Part shown: positions 1 through 9,345 of the stretch, piece by piece
Position numbering within the stretch: position 1 is the stretch's first letter
Layout of the letters: every line of letters starts with the position of its first letter
Assembly (NCBI RefSeq): GCF_012563545.1
Contig: NZ_CP050804.1
Location: 1,240,001-1,304,000, forward strand
Source: Arcanobacterium buesumense
GTDB lineage: Bacteria; Actinomycetota; Actinomycetes; Actinomycetales; Actinomycetaceae
Reading direction: 5' to 3'
Length of the DNA: 64,000 nucleotides
Translations under genes and position numbers: made by a program
The notes under the pieces: model-generated
What the model saw: the letters and a program-made list of their open reading frames with translations, nothing else
Told to the model about the DNA's origin: nothing
Databases searched by the model: none

Positions 1-894
1 GATCGTCCGTGCTTAGAAATGGGTGCCCGTCGAACCCATGAATATAGTGCAGTTGCGGCGGCACGTGCAGCAGTTATTGGCGGTTTTGTTGGAACTTCGG
101 ATTTAGAAGCGGGCCGGCGGTACGGAATTTCGACGATTGGCACGGCAGCGCACTCGTTTACTTTGCTTCATGATTCCGAAGATGAGGCGTTTGCGGCTCA
201 GATCCGCACTCTTGGTCCGAACACTACATTGCTTGTGGACACCTACAACATTCACGACGGCGTAGAAAAAGCAGTTGCTGCGGCACGCGCAGCTGGTGGC
301 GAATTAGGTGCTGTTCGGCTTGATTCTGGAGATTTGGTTGCCCAGGCGTTTAAAGTACGCGCCCAGTTAGATGAGTTGGGTGCAACGACGACGAAGATCA
401 CCGTCACCTCAGACTTAGATGAATACGCGATTGCTGCGTTAAATGCAGCTCCGGTGGATTCCTATGGCGTAGGAACTAAACTTGTGACGGGTTCTGGACA
501 TCCCACGGCCCAGCTGGTCTATAAACTGGTAGCCCGGCAGGACGCTTCGGGAGCCTGGACACCAGTGCAAAAGAAGTCTGAATCTAAAAGCTCCCGGGGC
601 GGCCTGAAAGTTGCTGGCCGGAAATACGATGTTACTGGCCGTGCCACTGCTGAACTCATCGTCACCGTCAATGATTTTGAAGACGGAATTGTCTATTTGA
701 AAGAGCAAGGCGCTCGCCCACTGCAAGTTGCTTTGGTGTCTGGTGGCAAGATTCACGATGAGTACATGAACGCTACCGCGTTGGGCCGAGCCGCCGAACG
801 TCATCGTTCTTCTCGCGCTGCACTGCCATACAACGCATGGCGTCTGTCCGAAGGTGAACCGGGTATTCCGACCGAATTCGTCGATATTCGATAA
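1..894 (+). CDS. pncB: Nicotinate phosphoribosyltransferase, C-terminal part (5' end outside window)
   Basis: The reading frame is open from base 1 (DRPCLEMGARRTHE...) so the gene starts upstream of the window and the ATG at 19 is internal. The visible 297 codons carry the family's C-terminal core: MGARRTHE, the GTAAHSF segment, the LDSGDL motif of the phosphoribosyltransferase active site, and a DSYGVGTKL segment. The enzyme makes nicotinate mononucleotide from nicotinate and PRPP in the cytoplasm, the first step of the Preiss-Handler NAD salvage route; nadE, which makes NAD from the deamido form, lies at 10531-11361. The gene ends just before a strong symmetrical hairpin and converges on the helicase gene. 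Confidence 0.95.
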   Translation, partial: DRPCLEMGARRTHEYSAVAAARAAVIGGFVGTSDLEAGRRYGISTIGTAAHSFTLLHDSEDEAFAAQIRTLGPNTTLLVDTYNIHDGVEKAVAAARAAGGELGAVRLDSGDLVAQAFKVRAQLDELGATTTKITVTSDLDEYAIAALNAAPVDSYGVGTKLVTGSGHPTAQLVYKLVARQDASGAWTPVQKKSESKSSRGGLKVAGRKYDVTGRATAELIVTVNDFEDGIVYLKEQGARPLQVALVSGGKIHDEYMNATALGRAAERHRSSRAALPYNAWRLSEGEPGIPTEFVDIR

Positions 895-907
895 TTTACA
901 CATACCA

Positions 908-947
908 AATAATTGGGTGGGTAGTATCAGCTACCCACCCAATTATT
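908..947. terminator. Bidirectional terminator between pncB and helicase
   Basis: A 17-bp perfect inverted repeat (908-924 and 931-947) with a six-base loop and A/T-rich flanks on both sides lies between two convergent stop codons. It can end transcripts from either strand. Confidence 0.85.
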
Positions 948-2743
948 TATTTACGCCCAACAAACCAGCGCTGCAACTGAGCGATACGTGCCTCGATCTG
1001 TTCCAGCGAGGCACGAGCTACTTCTGGCCCACCACACACATTGCGCAGATCGGTGTGGATAAGAGCGTGGGCCCGCCCAGTTTTCGCCGAATAGGCTGCC
1101 ACGATTTTCGATAGTTCTTGGCGTTTTTCTCGACGACGACGCGAACTCATCACCGGAGCACTACCCGAAGTGGGACGCTTAGCAGCCTTACTTTGTTGAT
1201 CTTGCTGATGCTGACGTAACAAAGTGGCAACGTCGTCGGGCTCAAGTAAACCTGGGATACCTAAGAAATCGGCTTCCTCATCCGAACCGACTTCCGCCCA
1301 AGAACCGAAATCGTCACCGTCGAAAACCACCTTATCGAAGGTCGCTGCCGCAGAAAGCGCCCGATATCCAGGGCCTTCTAAATCATTGGAAGCTGTCTCT
1401 TCCCGGTTAGCTTCAGCTAAAGATTCATCATCCCAACCTTGCTGTGCCTCATCAGACGATGGCTTATTCAAGGCGTGGTCTCGTTGGGCTTCTAGCTCTC
1501 CGGCAAGCCCCAATAAACGAGGAACAGAAGGCAAAAATACTGATGCTGTTTCACCACGTTTACGCGAACGGACAAAACGACCGATAGCCTGAGCAAAAAA
1601 GAGCGGCGTAGAAGCTGACGTAGCATACACTCCAACGCAAAGGCGTGGTACATCAACACCTTCGGAAACCATACGTACCGCCACCATCCACCGGCTGGTA
1701 TCGGCAGAAAATTGAGCGATCTTATCAGAGGCAGTGTTGTCATCAGAGAGCACAACGGTTGTTTTTTGGCCGGTGATTTTATCTAAAAGTCCAGCATAAG
1801 CTTTCGCAGTTTTATGATCAGTTGCGATAACTAGGCCGCCAGCATCGGGAACACTTCTTCGCACAACATTGAGCCGTTCATCAGCTGCTTTGAGCACCGC
1901 CTGAATCCATTCGCCACTTGGATCAAGAGCTGTCCGCCAAGCTTGCGCAGTCAGATCCTTAGTCAGTGGCTCGCCAAGTGTTGCTTCCATAACTTCGCCA
2001 TGCTTTGTTTGCCACTGCATATTTCCGGTGTATGACATAAACATCACCGGACGCACCACGAAATCGCGTAACGCTTCAGCATAACCGTACGTGTAATCAG
2101 CTTTAGAACGATAAATACCATCACCATCAGGTTCGTAAGTAACGAATGGAATAGCTGAGGTATCTGAACGAAACGGTGTTCCAGTAAGACTGAGTCGGTG
2201 CTTGGCTACCGAAAACGCCACTCGGATAGCATCTCCCCACGAGAGATTATCACCACCATGATGGACTTCATCCAAAATAACAAGCGTTTTCCGTGAAGCG
2301 ATTCGTTGCCGATGGAACATCGGTGCGCGAGCAACCTGAGCATAAGTTACACAGGCTCCATTGAACGACGTACCTAGACCGATATTAGAATTAGAAAAAT
2401 CTGGATCTAGCTGCAGGCCCACTCGTGCCCCAGCCTCTGCCCACTGGTATTTCAAATGCTCAGTTGGAGCCACAACAACAATTTCGTTAACCTCTCGCCG
2501 AGCCATAAGCTCGGTTGCTACTCGAAGTGCGAAGGTCGTCTTGCCAGCACCTGGAGTTGCTACCGCAAGGAAATCCTGCGGCATTTTGGCCATAAATTGT
2601 TCTAAAGCCGCCGCCTGCCAAGCGCGCAACGATCCAGCAGTTCCCCAAGCCGCACGACGAGGAAATACCGGAGGTAAATTTTCTGCTGCGGAAACGGAGG
2701 CCGATTGTGGCGAATGTGCTGAGCCTTTCAGCTCAGAACTCAT
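947..2743 (-). CDS. DEAD/DEAH-box helicase (superfamily 2)
   Basis: A 598-residue protein with an ATPase core near the N-terminus. Walker A is ATPGAGKTT at about residue 63, motif Ia/TxGx is covered by VVAPTEHLKYQW, the Walker B/DExH box is DEVHHGG at about 157, motif III is LTGTPFRS, and a C-terminal helicase domain carries EGVDVPRLCVGVYAT and the arginine-finger motif QAIGRFVRSR. This order is that of ComFA/RecG-like actinobacterial SF2 helicases of unassigned role; nucleic-acid unwinding is inferred from family. The ATG at 2743 has an excellent ribosome binding site (GGAGGTG) and overlaps the stop of the DUF3039 gene by four bases, so the two are translationally coupled. The last ~80 residues are basic and poorly conserved in appearance. 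Confidence 0.92.
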   Translation of the reverse strand: MSSELKGSAHSPQSASVSAAENLPPVFPRRAAWGTAGSLRAWQAAALEQFMAKMPQDFLAVATPGAGKTTFALRVATELMARREVNEIVVVAPTEHLKYQWAEAGARVGLQLDPDFSNSNIGLGTSFNGACVTYAQVARAPMFHRQRIASRKTLVILDEVHHGGDNLSWGDAIRVAFSVAKHRLSLTGTPFRSDTSAIPFVTYEPDGDGIYRSKADYTYGYAEALRDFVVRPVMFMSYTGNMQWQTKHGEVMEATLGEPLTKDLTAQAWRTALDPSGEWIQAVLKAADERLNVVRRSVPDAGGLVIATDHKTAKAYAGLLDKITGQKTTVVLSDDNTASDKIAQFSADTSRWMVAVRMVSEGVDVPRLCVGVYATSASTPLFFAQAIGRFVRSRKRGETASVFLPSVPRLLGLAGELEAQRDHALNKPSSDEAQQGWDDESLAEANREETASNDLEGPGYRALSAAATFDKVVFDGDDFGSWAEVGSDEEADFLGIPGLLEPDDVATLLRQHQQDQQSKAAKRPTSGSAPVMSSRRRREKRQELSKIVAAYSAKTGRAHALIHTDLRNVCGGPEVARASLEQIEARIAQLQRWFVGRK

Positions 2744-3105
2744 TGTTCACCTCCGGAACCGTTGCCCGTTCCTCCCTTACCTGGAACATTGGGGCCAAAC
2801 GGCCAGCTATTGCCCATATTGCCCATCTGTTCATAGATAGCTTTACACGTCGGACATAATGGGTACTTATCAGGATTGCGAACCGGCGTCCAGACTTTCC
2901 CACACAAAGCCACAACTGGTCCGCCTTCAACTGCGGACTGCACGATGCGATCCTTGCGAACATAGTGTGCAAAACGCTCATCGTCACCCGGGGCCTGCTG
3001 TTCTTCGGTTTTTTCTAAAACAGCTGTTGTTGACGATGGATCTAAGCTAGGTGCTTGAGGGGCGCCTGGCTCACTAGGAGCAGAGTAAGGATCTGAAATA
3101 GCCAT
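2740..3105 (-). CDS. DUF3039 domain protein
   Basis: A 121-residue soluble protein. The first ~40 residues are Pro/Ser/Thr-rich and look disordered; residues ~40-95 match the actinobacterial DUF3039 pattern (DDERFAHYVRKD, VVALCGKVW, then a CPTCK motif). The two cysteine sites (LCGK and CPTC) suggest a small zinc-binding unit; this is inference. The tail is Gly/Pro/Asn-rich. The stop overlaps the helicase start (ATGA), so the two proteins are probably made together and may act together. No function is established for the family. Confidence 0.88.
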   Translation of the reverse strand: MAISDPYSAPSEPGAPQAPSLDPSSTTAVLEKTEEQQAPGDDERFAHYVRKDRIVQSAVEGGPVVALCGKVWTPVRNPDKYPLCPTCKAIYEQMGNMGNSWPFGPNVPGKGGTGNGSGGEQ

Positions 3106-3174
3106 GGCTATAGTTTACCCCAAGCCGGGGATTGGATAGCTGGCCTAGTATGTGACGTCATACCTTCGGATATA

Positions 3175-3218
3175 AAAATATCAGGGCAACATCCCGCGGA
3201 TATTTGCCCTGATATTTT
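3175..3218 (-). terminator. Terminator downstream of hup
   Basis: A 15-bp inverted repeat (3175-3189 with 3204-3218) sits just after the HU stop codon, followed on the minus strand by a T-rich tract. It matches an intrinsic terminator for hup. Confidence 0.8.
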
Positions 3219-3233
3219 CTAGAATGCTCTAGT

Positions 3234-3515
3234 TCACTTAGCAACGGCCTTCTTCAAGGTTGAGCCAGCGGAAATCTTAACACCGAAGCCGGCTGGAATC
3301 TTGATTTCTTCACCGGTGCGTGGGTTACGGCCCTTGCGCTCTGCGCGCTCGGTACGCTCAACAGACATAAGACCAGTGATCTTTACTGCTTCGCCCTTGG
3401 AAAGGGAATCAACGAGAACGGACTGCAAAGCCGACATAGCCTTGTCAGCATCAGTCTTGGTGATGCCAGCTTCTTCAGCAATCTTTGCGATAAGTTCAGT
3501 GCGGTTGAGGGACAT
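3234..3515 (-). CDS. hup: HU family DNA-binding protein, tail-less form
   Basis: A 93-residue histone-like protein: MSLNRTELIAKIAEEAG start, helix-turn-helix dimer interface, and the beta-arm motif RKGRNPRTGEEI with the DNA-intercalating proline, ending in KKAVAK. Length equals that of ordinary bacterial HU; the long Lys/Ala/Pro-rich tail typical of many actinobacterial HupB proteins is absent. The ATG at 3515 is preceded by GGAGGAAG at ideal spacing, consistent with a highly expressed gene. It binds and bends DNA non-specifically in the nucleoid. It is monocistronic, with its own terminator at 3175-3218 and a 193-base AT-rich upstream region. Confidence 0.96.
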   Translation of the reverse strand: MSLNRTELIAKIAEEAGITKTDADKAMSALQSVLVDSLSKGEAVKITGLMSVERTERAERKGRNPRTGEEIKIPAGFGVKISAGSTLKKAVAK

Positions 3516-3708
3516 AGTTCTTCCTCCAAAATAGAAGTTGTTCGAACGGGCTGTTTAGCCGCTACCTAGAAATTTAGCCGAAAAGGAGCCAAAACCGCGA
3601 ATTTGTAGGCGTGTTTCGCTAAAAACATAGAATAAGTCACTAACTTTTGACCTCAAACACCACATTTGTCACATTATTAACGCGATGATTAGTAGCTTTA
3701 GTCACGTA

Positions 3709-5277
3709 TCAGAACAACAGAATCAGCGAAACGAGCAAAATCTTAACGATCATCCCCAACGCAAACAACGCTGCATATCCGCTCTCAATACGCTCATCAT
3801 TAACCTTCGAAACCGCAAATGCCAAAATTGCTGGCTGCCCCAAAATACCAGCCATAGCCCCCGAGGTACGTGGCGCAGACAAGTCCAACATACGTCCAAC
3901 AAGACCTGTCAGGCCAACAACAACAATAGCGATGACAGCGCCAAGAAGCCCGGCTTTAAGACCCTGACTCGTAAACGCCGTCTTAGCGAACGCTGGCCCA
4001 GAAGCAATACCTACTGCTGCCAAGAACAACAAAAGACCGAGTTGCCGAATCGTCAGATTAGCTGACAACGGTAATTGCCACACCAGCGGACCAGTACGTT
4101 GCAAATTACCTAACACCATACCAACTAACAACGGACCAGCAGCTGCCCCCAAACTAAATGATGTTCCACCAGGAAGAGATATTTCCACCATGCCAACTAA
4201 CAGTCCCAAGGCCAAGCCAAGTCCTAAACCAATAGCATCGACCTCCGAAATCTTACGTTGGGAATTACCAAAGTAACTTTCAATAGCCGACTCTTCGGAA
4301 CGCGGATAAACCACGGCAATACGATCACCGAGTTCAAGACGAAGATCATCAGCAGCCAGCAACTCCAAATCACCACGATGGACACGGGTAATCATCGCCC
4401 CAAACTGTGCTGGCAAACTCAATGAAGCGATCGAACGCCCCGCCAACTCTTTTCGAGAAACAACAAAACTACGGAACCCCACGATCGAACGATCGTCAGC
4501 TAAATGCTCATCAACTTCAGTCCCAATCGCCGAAACAGCTAACTCGACGTCGTCAGGCAAACCCACAACAACAACTCGATCCCCGGGCAATAACACTTCA
4601 CCGGGGCTAACCACTCGCTGGTCATCTCCACGCCGTAGATAGGACATCCGGATCCGTTCTTCTTGCCATCCTGGAATTCGCCGAATCTCTAACTTCTTAT
4701 CAACATTTGCTGTCACTGCAGACAAATGCTTACCAGCCAAAGACTGCGTATCACTCTTGCCGGGCCACTGCCGCCCAACAACCAATGACACAAAGATAAT
4801 GCCAAAAATCACGCCCATCGGATATGCCAAAGAATAACCAACTGCGGGAATTTCATTGCCTGTGGCAGCCGATGCTGCAGCAAGTGCCGGGGTATTCGTC
4901 GTCGCACCAGCAAAAATACCAACCGAAAAATCCGATGTGAAACCCAGTATCATGCCACCCACGATGGTAGTAACTGCGCCAAGTATCAACACTCCAATAG
5001 AAGCAATCATCAACTTAGATTGTCGTATAAGATCTGCAAAAAACGTTTGCCCGGCGCTTAGCCCTACAGTGTAAACGAATAACGCCAACCCTAAATTTTG
5101 GATCATTCCCATTGAGCTAGCCACATCAGGTACTGCATTACCTATCGCAAGACCGACAAATAGTGCCCCGGCAGCACCAAGACGTAATGGACCAAAAGGA
5201 ATAATACCGACGACGGCGCCCAAGGCAACGACGACGAAAACAGTTAATAATGGAGATTCAAGCAAGAGAGCAGTCAC
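3709..5277 (-). CDS. AspT/YidE/YbjL-family membrane transporter
   Basis: A 522-residue integral membrane protein with about five hydrophobic helices, a central soluble region (about residues 190-345) and another set of about five or six helices. The two membrane halves carry the duplicated glycine-rich pattern of the aspartate:alanine exchanger superfamily (VFVYTVGLSAGQTFF in the first half, LLLFLAAVGIASGPAF in the second). The central region has two TrkA_C/RCK_C-like modules (LRRGDDQRV...GDRVVVVG and LAGRSIASLSLP...GDRIAVVYP), regulatory ligand-binding domains in this family. Start is a GTG at 5277 behind GGGTGAG. Substrate is not predictable from sequence; anion or amino-acid exchange is the family norm. 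Confidence 0.87.
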   Translation of the reverse strand: MTALLLESPLLTVFVVVALGAVVGIIPFGPLRLGAAGALFVGLAIGNAVPDVASSMGMIQNLGLALFVYTVGLSAGQTFFADLIRQSKLMIASIGVLILGAVTTIVGGMILGFTSDFSVGIFAGATTNTPALAAASAATGNEIPAVGYSLAYPMGVIFGIIFVSLVVGRQWPGKSDTQSLAGKHLSAVTANVDKKLEIRRIPGWQEERIRMSYLRRGDDQRVVSPGEVLLPGDRVVVVGLPDDVELAVSAIGTEVDEHLADDRSIVGFRSFVVSRKELAGRSIASLSLPAQFGAMITRVHRGDLELLAADDLRLELGDRIAVVYPRSEESAIESYFGNSQRKISEVDAIGLGLGLALGLLVGMVEISLPGGTSFSLGAAAGPLLVGMVLGNLQRTGPLVWQLPLSANLTIRQLGLLLFLAAVGIASGPAFAKTAFTSQGLKAGLLGAVIAIVVVGLTGLVGRMLDLSAPRTSGAMAGILGQPAILAFAVSKVNDERIESGYAALFALGMIVKILLVSLILLF

Positions 5278-5366
5278 AGCTCACCCTTTCAAAAAGCGCT
5301 CAGCGCCACAGTAATTATTGCGTGGTACCTTTTAACTTTACCAATATTTTTTGAGATGATTCGATT

Positions 5367-6650
5367 ATGGACTTTCTAGATAGCCTTACCCTTATTGGTC
5401 CGGTCGCTACTATTGCCATTTATTTAGTGACAGCTCTATTCATTGGAGCTGTCGGCGTTCTTACGTTACGTAAAACAAGCAGTGGTTCACGTGTAGGCGG
5501 TCTCGTAGCCTTCGCAATCGGCTTACTAGCCGCATTGGCCGGATGGTTCTACTTCTTTGTCTGGCCAGCACCTTTCCCTGGACTAGTACCGTGGAATATT
5601 TTTATCGCCAGTTTCCCTGCCGCAACAGCTATCATCGGAATATTCACTGTGCGCGGTCGACGTATCATTTTGGCTATCATCGCCTGTTTAGCTAGCGCCA
5701 ACACATATCTCGTGGCCAATCTAACGTATGAAGAATACGCTTCGATTGGTAGCTTCTTTCCGCATCATATAACTCAAGAAATGACCTACGATGAGTTCCT
5801 GGCTCGCACTACTACTCCTAAAAACGGAAACCGGGAAATAGGTGCCCTTGTCACAATCCCAATGAAAGGTCTCGAATCTGGTCTTGATGCACGAGATGCA
5901 TGGGTCTATATTCCACCAGCTTATTGGACACATCCAGAGATGGATCTACCCGTCGTCGTTCTCCTCCACGGCAATCCTGGCTCACCACAACGCTGGTTCG
6001 CGGTAGGCGACGCAGCTATCCCAGCAGATCATTATCAACATGCCAACGACGGCATCTCCCCCATCCTCGTTTCCGTTGATGCTACCGGATCGTGGTCTGG
6101 AGATCCGGCCTGCGTCGACGGGCCAGACATAAAGATGCAAACCTACTTAAGCCACGATGTCCCACTGCTTATCAAAGAAAGATTGCGAGTGGACCCAGAC
6201 CAATCCCACTGGACTCTCGCCGGGCTCAGCTACGGTGGAACATGCTCCTTGCAAGTAGTTGCCAACGCTCCGCAAGCCTACGGCGCTTTTATTAACCTTT
6301 CCGGCTACGAAGAACCCATGCTACGCAACCATCAAGAAACCGTTGACACATTATTTGGCGGAGATGAACAAGCATTCAACGCAGTTAATCCAAAAAATAT
6401 CTTCGAAAATGCTCTTGCCGATAACGATCCGAAATTCACCGGTATTACAGCCGTCTTTTTAAGCGGAGATTCCGACGTACGCGCACGTAAGGCGCAGCGT
6501 TTGCTCTCCTCACTCGCTCAAAAGGTCGGCATGAACGTCGATTCACGAATCATTCCAGGCAATCATGGTTATGGCACGTGGCGACGAGGATTTGCTCAAA
6601 CCTTTGAGATAGCCGTAAAACAAGGACAACTACCAACAAACGATGAATAA
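5367..6650 (+). CDS. Membrane-anchored alpha/beta-hydrolase, esterase-D/mycolyltransferase-like fold
   Basis: A 427-residue protein with four predicted membrane helices in the first ~125 residues and an extracytoplasmic hydrolase domain behind them. The domain shows the oxyanion region VVVLLHGNPG, the nucleophile elbow GLSYGGT (Ser about residue 291) and a late GNHGYGTWR that supplies the catalytic His. This arrangement of several helices followed by an esterase domain recalls actinobacterial putative esterase (PF00756-type) proteins related to antigen 85. An acyl ester in the envelope is a reasonable substrate class but is inference; an organism of this family would not be expected to carry mycolic acids. 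It is divergent from the AspT-family gene. Confidence 0.85.
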   Translation: MDFLDSLTLIGPVATIAIYLVTALFIGAVGVLTLRKTSSGSRVGGLVAFAIGLLAALAGWFYFFVWPAPFPGLVPWNIFIASFPAATAIIGIFTVRGRRIILAIIACLASANTYLVANLTYEEYASIGSFFPHHITQEMTYDEFLARTTTPKNGNREIGALVTIPMKGLESGLDARDAWVYIPPAYWTHPEMDLPVVVLLHGNPGSPQRWFAVGDAAIPADHYQHANDGISPILVSVDATGSWSGDPACVDGPDIKMQTYLSHDVPLLIKERLRVDPDQSHWTLAGLSYGGTCSLQVVANAPQAYGAFINLSGYEEPMLRNHQETVDTLFGGDEQAFNAVNPKNIFENALADNDPKFTGITAVFLSGDSDVRARKAQRLLSSLAQKVGMNVDSRIIPGNHGYGTWRRGFAQTFEIAVKQGQLPTNDE

Positions 6651-6672
6651 CGAAATATTTTGACCTAGATAG

Positions 6673-6719
6673 CCTGAAAGCGGGGCGACCAAACAGGAAT
6701 TGGCCGCCCCGCTTTCAGG
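6673..6719. terminator. Bidirectional terminator between esterase and dhaM
   Basis: A 15-bp GC-rich inverted repeat (6673-6687 with 6705-6719) fills the gap between two convergent stop codons. Confidence 0.85.
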
Positions 6720-6728
6720 TTAGCGATA

Positions 6729-7457
6729 CTAGATTTCACCAAACCCAGAATCGATTAATTCCGCGAGCGCAGCAAGAACTTGCTCAGCTTGTTCACCTTG
6801 CGCGCGTAGTTCTATCTCATCCCCACCTTGGGTTCCTAATCCAGCTACATCCATCAGTGAGGTAGCTGAAACAGTCTCACCGTCGTAAACAATAAATACT
6901 TGCGCCTGATATTGACTAGCGAGATGTACAAGTTGAGCCGCCGGACGTGCATGCAAACCAGTTGCATTGACAATTTTTACCCGCTGACTATAGGTATCTG
7001 GCTGTGGAGTTACGTCAACTGTATCCAGCACCGGTTCATCGTCGCTTATTAACGCACCATCTATCTGGTGACGTTTTGCTTCAAGTGAATGACGGGCTTG
7101 GCGCACAACTTCAGCAAGAGTATTGCCAGTACTAGCTGCGACAATAGCTGACATAAAACCTTCTACAAAAGGTGCCGGCACCATCATCACATTGTCTGGG
7201 TAGCCTAAGAACTCTAAGGCCATGTCGGTAGACAATATAGCTGATCCAAGATCAGTAAGAATAACTACACCATCACCATCTTGCGCTGCCTCAATAGCCG
7301 TCATAATAACCATCGCATCGGTACCAAAGGTCCCTTCGCTACTCCCGGCAGCGATCTCAACCCGTACTGAGCAATCAGCAACCATTTGCATACCTAGTTC
7401 ATAGGTCGCTTGTGCTAACTGTGGTGAATGTGAAACTAAGACAATCCCAACACTCAT
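6729..7457 (-). CDS. dhaM: Dihydroxyacetone kinase phosphotransfer subunit DhaM, IIA-HPr fusion
   Basis: A 242-residue phosphotransfer protein. Residues 1-125 form the EIIA-mannose-like DhaM domain with the phospho-acceptor His in VLVSHSPQLA (residue 10). Residues ~155-240 form an HPr domain with the active-site motif TGLHARPAAQLV and the SATSLMDVAGLGTQGGDEIEL segment. The E. coli protein has an extra partial Enzyme I domain that is missing here, so phosphate must come from a general Enzyme I encoded elsewhere. The ATG at 7457 overlaps the dhaKL stop (TAATG), showing an operon with translational coupling. The role is to rephosphorylate ADP bound to DhaL using PEP-derived phosphate. Confidence 0.95.
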   Translation of the reverse strand: MSVGIVLVSHSPQLAQATYELGMQMVADCSVRVEIAAGSSEGTFGTDAMVIMTAIEAAQDGDGVVILTDLGSAILSTDMALEFLGYPDNVMMVPAPFVEGFMSAIVAASTGNTLAEVVRQARHSLEAKRHQIDGALISDDEPVLDTVDVTPQPDTYSQRVKIVNATGLHARPAAQLVHLASQYQAQVFIVYDGETVSATSLMDVAGLGTQGGDEIELRAQGEQAEQVLAALAELIDSGFGEI

Positions 7458-9181
7458 TATTTCTCCATCACTGCGGTAACGAGTGCGTCAACAAGCAATG
7501 CTGCTGAGGCAGCTCCTGGATCTATGTGCCCTATCGAGCGTTCTCCCAGGTACGATGCACGTCCCTTCTTAGCGATCATGTCAATAGTTTGATCTCGCCC
7601 AGTAAAGGCTGCTTGTTGGGCTGCGGAAAGCGCATCACTTAGTTGGGCATCATTATAGGCTTCAAGAACATCTGCAACCGGCATGAAAACATCAAGCATT
7701 GTTTTTTCCCCTGCATCGGCTTTGCCTCGTGACCTAACGCCATCAACACCAGCACGGAAAGCAGCCGCTAACGTAGGTACATCAACTTCGTCTACATCAC
7801 CAATTTCTTGGCCAAAGCGCAGGAAGAATGTACCGTATAGCGGACCAGATGCCCCGCCAACACTAGATACCAATGACATTCCAACGACTTTACCAATTTC
7901 GGCGAAGGAGTCAGGATCAGCTTTGTCAACAGCATTTAGTGCACTACTCATACCCCGGGCGATATTAGCTCCATGATCCGCGTCCCCAATAGCGGCATCA
8001 AGTTCAGTTAGTTGGTCCTGATGGGTGTCCATAGCCTGCGCAGAGAGTTCAATCCATGTGCGCATCTGGCTCAGTGTGATCCCCTGCCCCGTTTCATGAC
8101 GATCCCGGTGCGCAGTGGCCTTGGCCGGCTGATCCTTCGTTACTTTGTGAGCTAGTTTCGCACTCGCCGAGGTTTGTGGAGTAGATATTGTGTGTCCCCA
8201 GGTTAGTGCTGGTGTTGCCACGGGTGCATCCCACAGGCGCAACAATTCATCATCAGCTTTCAAAATAGTCAGCGAGCAACCAGCCATATCGATTGACGTA
8301 ATGTAATTGCCTACCAGATTTCGCACAACCCGTACCCCGCGTTGAGCTAACAAACGGGCCACTTCGCCGTACATAATATAGAGCTCTACTAACGGAGTTG
8401 CTCCCATACCGTTAAGCATGACGATTGCATCTGAATGTGTAAAATCATAGTCAGTTAGAATCGCATCAACTAAATCTTGGGCAATCTCGTGTGCGCTTTT
8501 CATCTTGATTCGGTGACGCCCAGGCTCACCGTGAATTCCAACGCCCATTTCGATTTCATCCTCGGGCAGATCAAAGGACGGTTTGCCCACAGCTGGCAGC
8601 GTAACTGACGTTAGCGCAACTCCCATCGAACGGCCTTGCTCAATAACTTTTTGGGCCACCGCAGTGACTTCGTCCAGACTTTGTCCTTCTTCTGCTGCCG
8701 CACCTGCGATTTTTTCTAGTAACACAGTAAGTCCTACGCCACGACGCCCTGCAGTGAAGGAGGAATCTTCTACAGCAACATCATCTTTGACAACCACATA
8801 GTTGACATCAATGCCTTCGCTTTGCGCCAGTTCAGCAGCCATCTGAAAGTTGAGGACGTCACCTGTGTAGTTCTTAATAATAAGTAGGGCGCCTTTGCCG
8901 CCATCAGTGCCAGAAATCGCCGCACTAACTTGGCCTGGTGTAGGGGAGGTGAAAATTTCGCCAGCAACAGCCGCATCAAGCATTCCAGTCCCAACAAATC
9001 CGCCGTGGAGTGGTTCATGGCCAGATCCACCACCAGAAATCAATGCTACTTTTTCTGTAGGTGATGAAGTACGGAAAATTACTCTCTTTTCATGGTCAAT
9101 TCGTAATTGTGGATGAGCTAACTCCATCCCAAGAAGAGCTTCAGTGACGACGTTTGCTGGATTATTGATCAACTTTTTCAT
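7457..9181 (-). CDS. Dihydroxyacetone kinase, fused DhaK-DhaL subunits
   Basis: A 574-residue fusion. Residues 1-330 are DhaK: MKKLINNPANVV start, GGGSGHEP substrate loop and GIHGEPG with the His that covalently binds dihydroxyacetone. Residues ~370-570 are DhaL with AIGDADHGANIARGM, whose Asp ligands bind Mg-nucleotide, and a GASGPLYG loop. In known families separate DhaK and DhaL use DhaM, while the two-domain fusion is usually ATP-dependent; the GDADHG form of the Asp motif and the coupled dhaM gene argue for PTS dependence here. I chose ATG 9181 (behind GGAGCAGG) over the longer frame reaching 9250, because the family N-terminus begins exactly there. It phosphorylates dihydroxyacetone in the cytoplasm. 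Confidence 0.93.
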   Translation of the reverse strand: MKKLINNPANVVTEALLGMELAHPQLRIDHEKRVIFRTSSPTEKVALISGGGSGHEPLHGGFVGTGMLDAAVAGEIFTSPTPGQVSAAISGTDGGKGALLIIKNYTGDVLNFQMAAELAQSEGIDVNYVVVKDDVAVEDSSFTAGRRGVGLTVLLEKIAGAAAEEGQSLDEVTAVAQKVIEQGRSMGVALTSVTLPAVGKPSFDLPEDEIEMGVGIHGEPGRHRIKMKSAHEIAQDLVDAILTDYDFTHSDAIVMLNGMGATPLVELYIMYGEVARLLAQRGVRVVRNLVGNYITSIDMAGCSLTILKADDELLRLWDAPVATPALTWGHTISTPQTSASAKLAHKVTKDQPAKATAHRDRHETGQGITLSQMRTWIELSAQAMDTHQDQLTELDAAIGDADHGANIARGMSSALNAVDKADPDSFAEIGKVVGMSLVSSVGGASGPLYGTFFLRFGQEIGDVDEVDVPTLAAAFRAGVDGVRSRGKADAGEKTMLDVFMPVADVLEAYNDAQLSDALSAAQQAAFTGRDQTIDMIAKKGRASYLGERSIGHIDPGAASAALLVDALVTAVMEK

Positions 9182-9345
9182 TGTGTACCTGCTCCATTGC
9201 TGAGATTGTGATCTAGATATCATTCTCTCGTACTTGTGCGCTTGTATCAAGTGCCGAGTTCCAGCCTTTGTATGCTGTGGGCTAAATAAAGGTATCTTTA
9301 GATATAGAAATAAACTATTGATAATTTATCGTGAAGGATTAGCTG

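Noticed and set aside
439-903. Minus-strand frame of 154 codons across pncB
   Set aside because: It lies in the shadow of pncB, which has clear family motifs in the other strand; no motif or ribosome binding site in the shadow frame.
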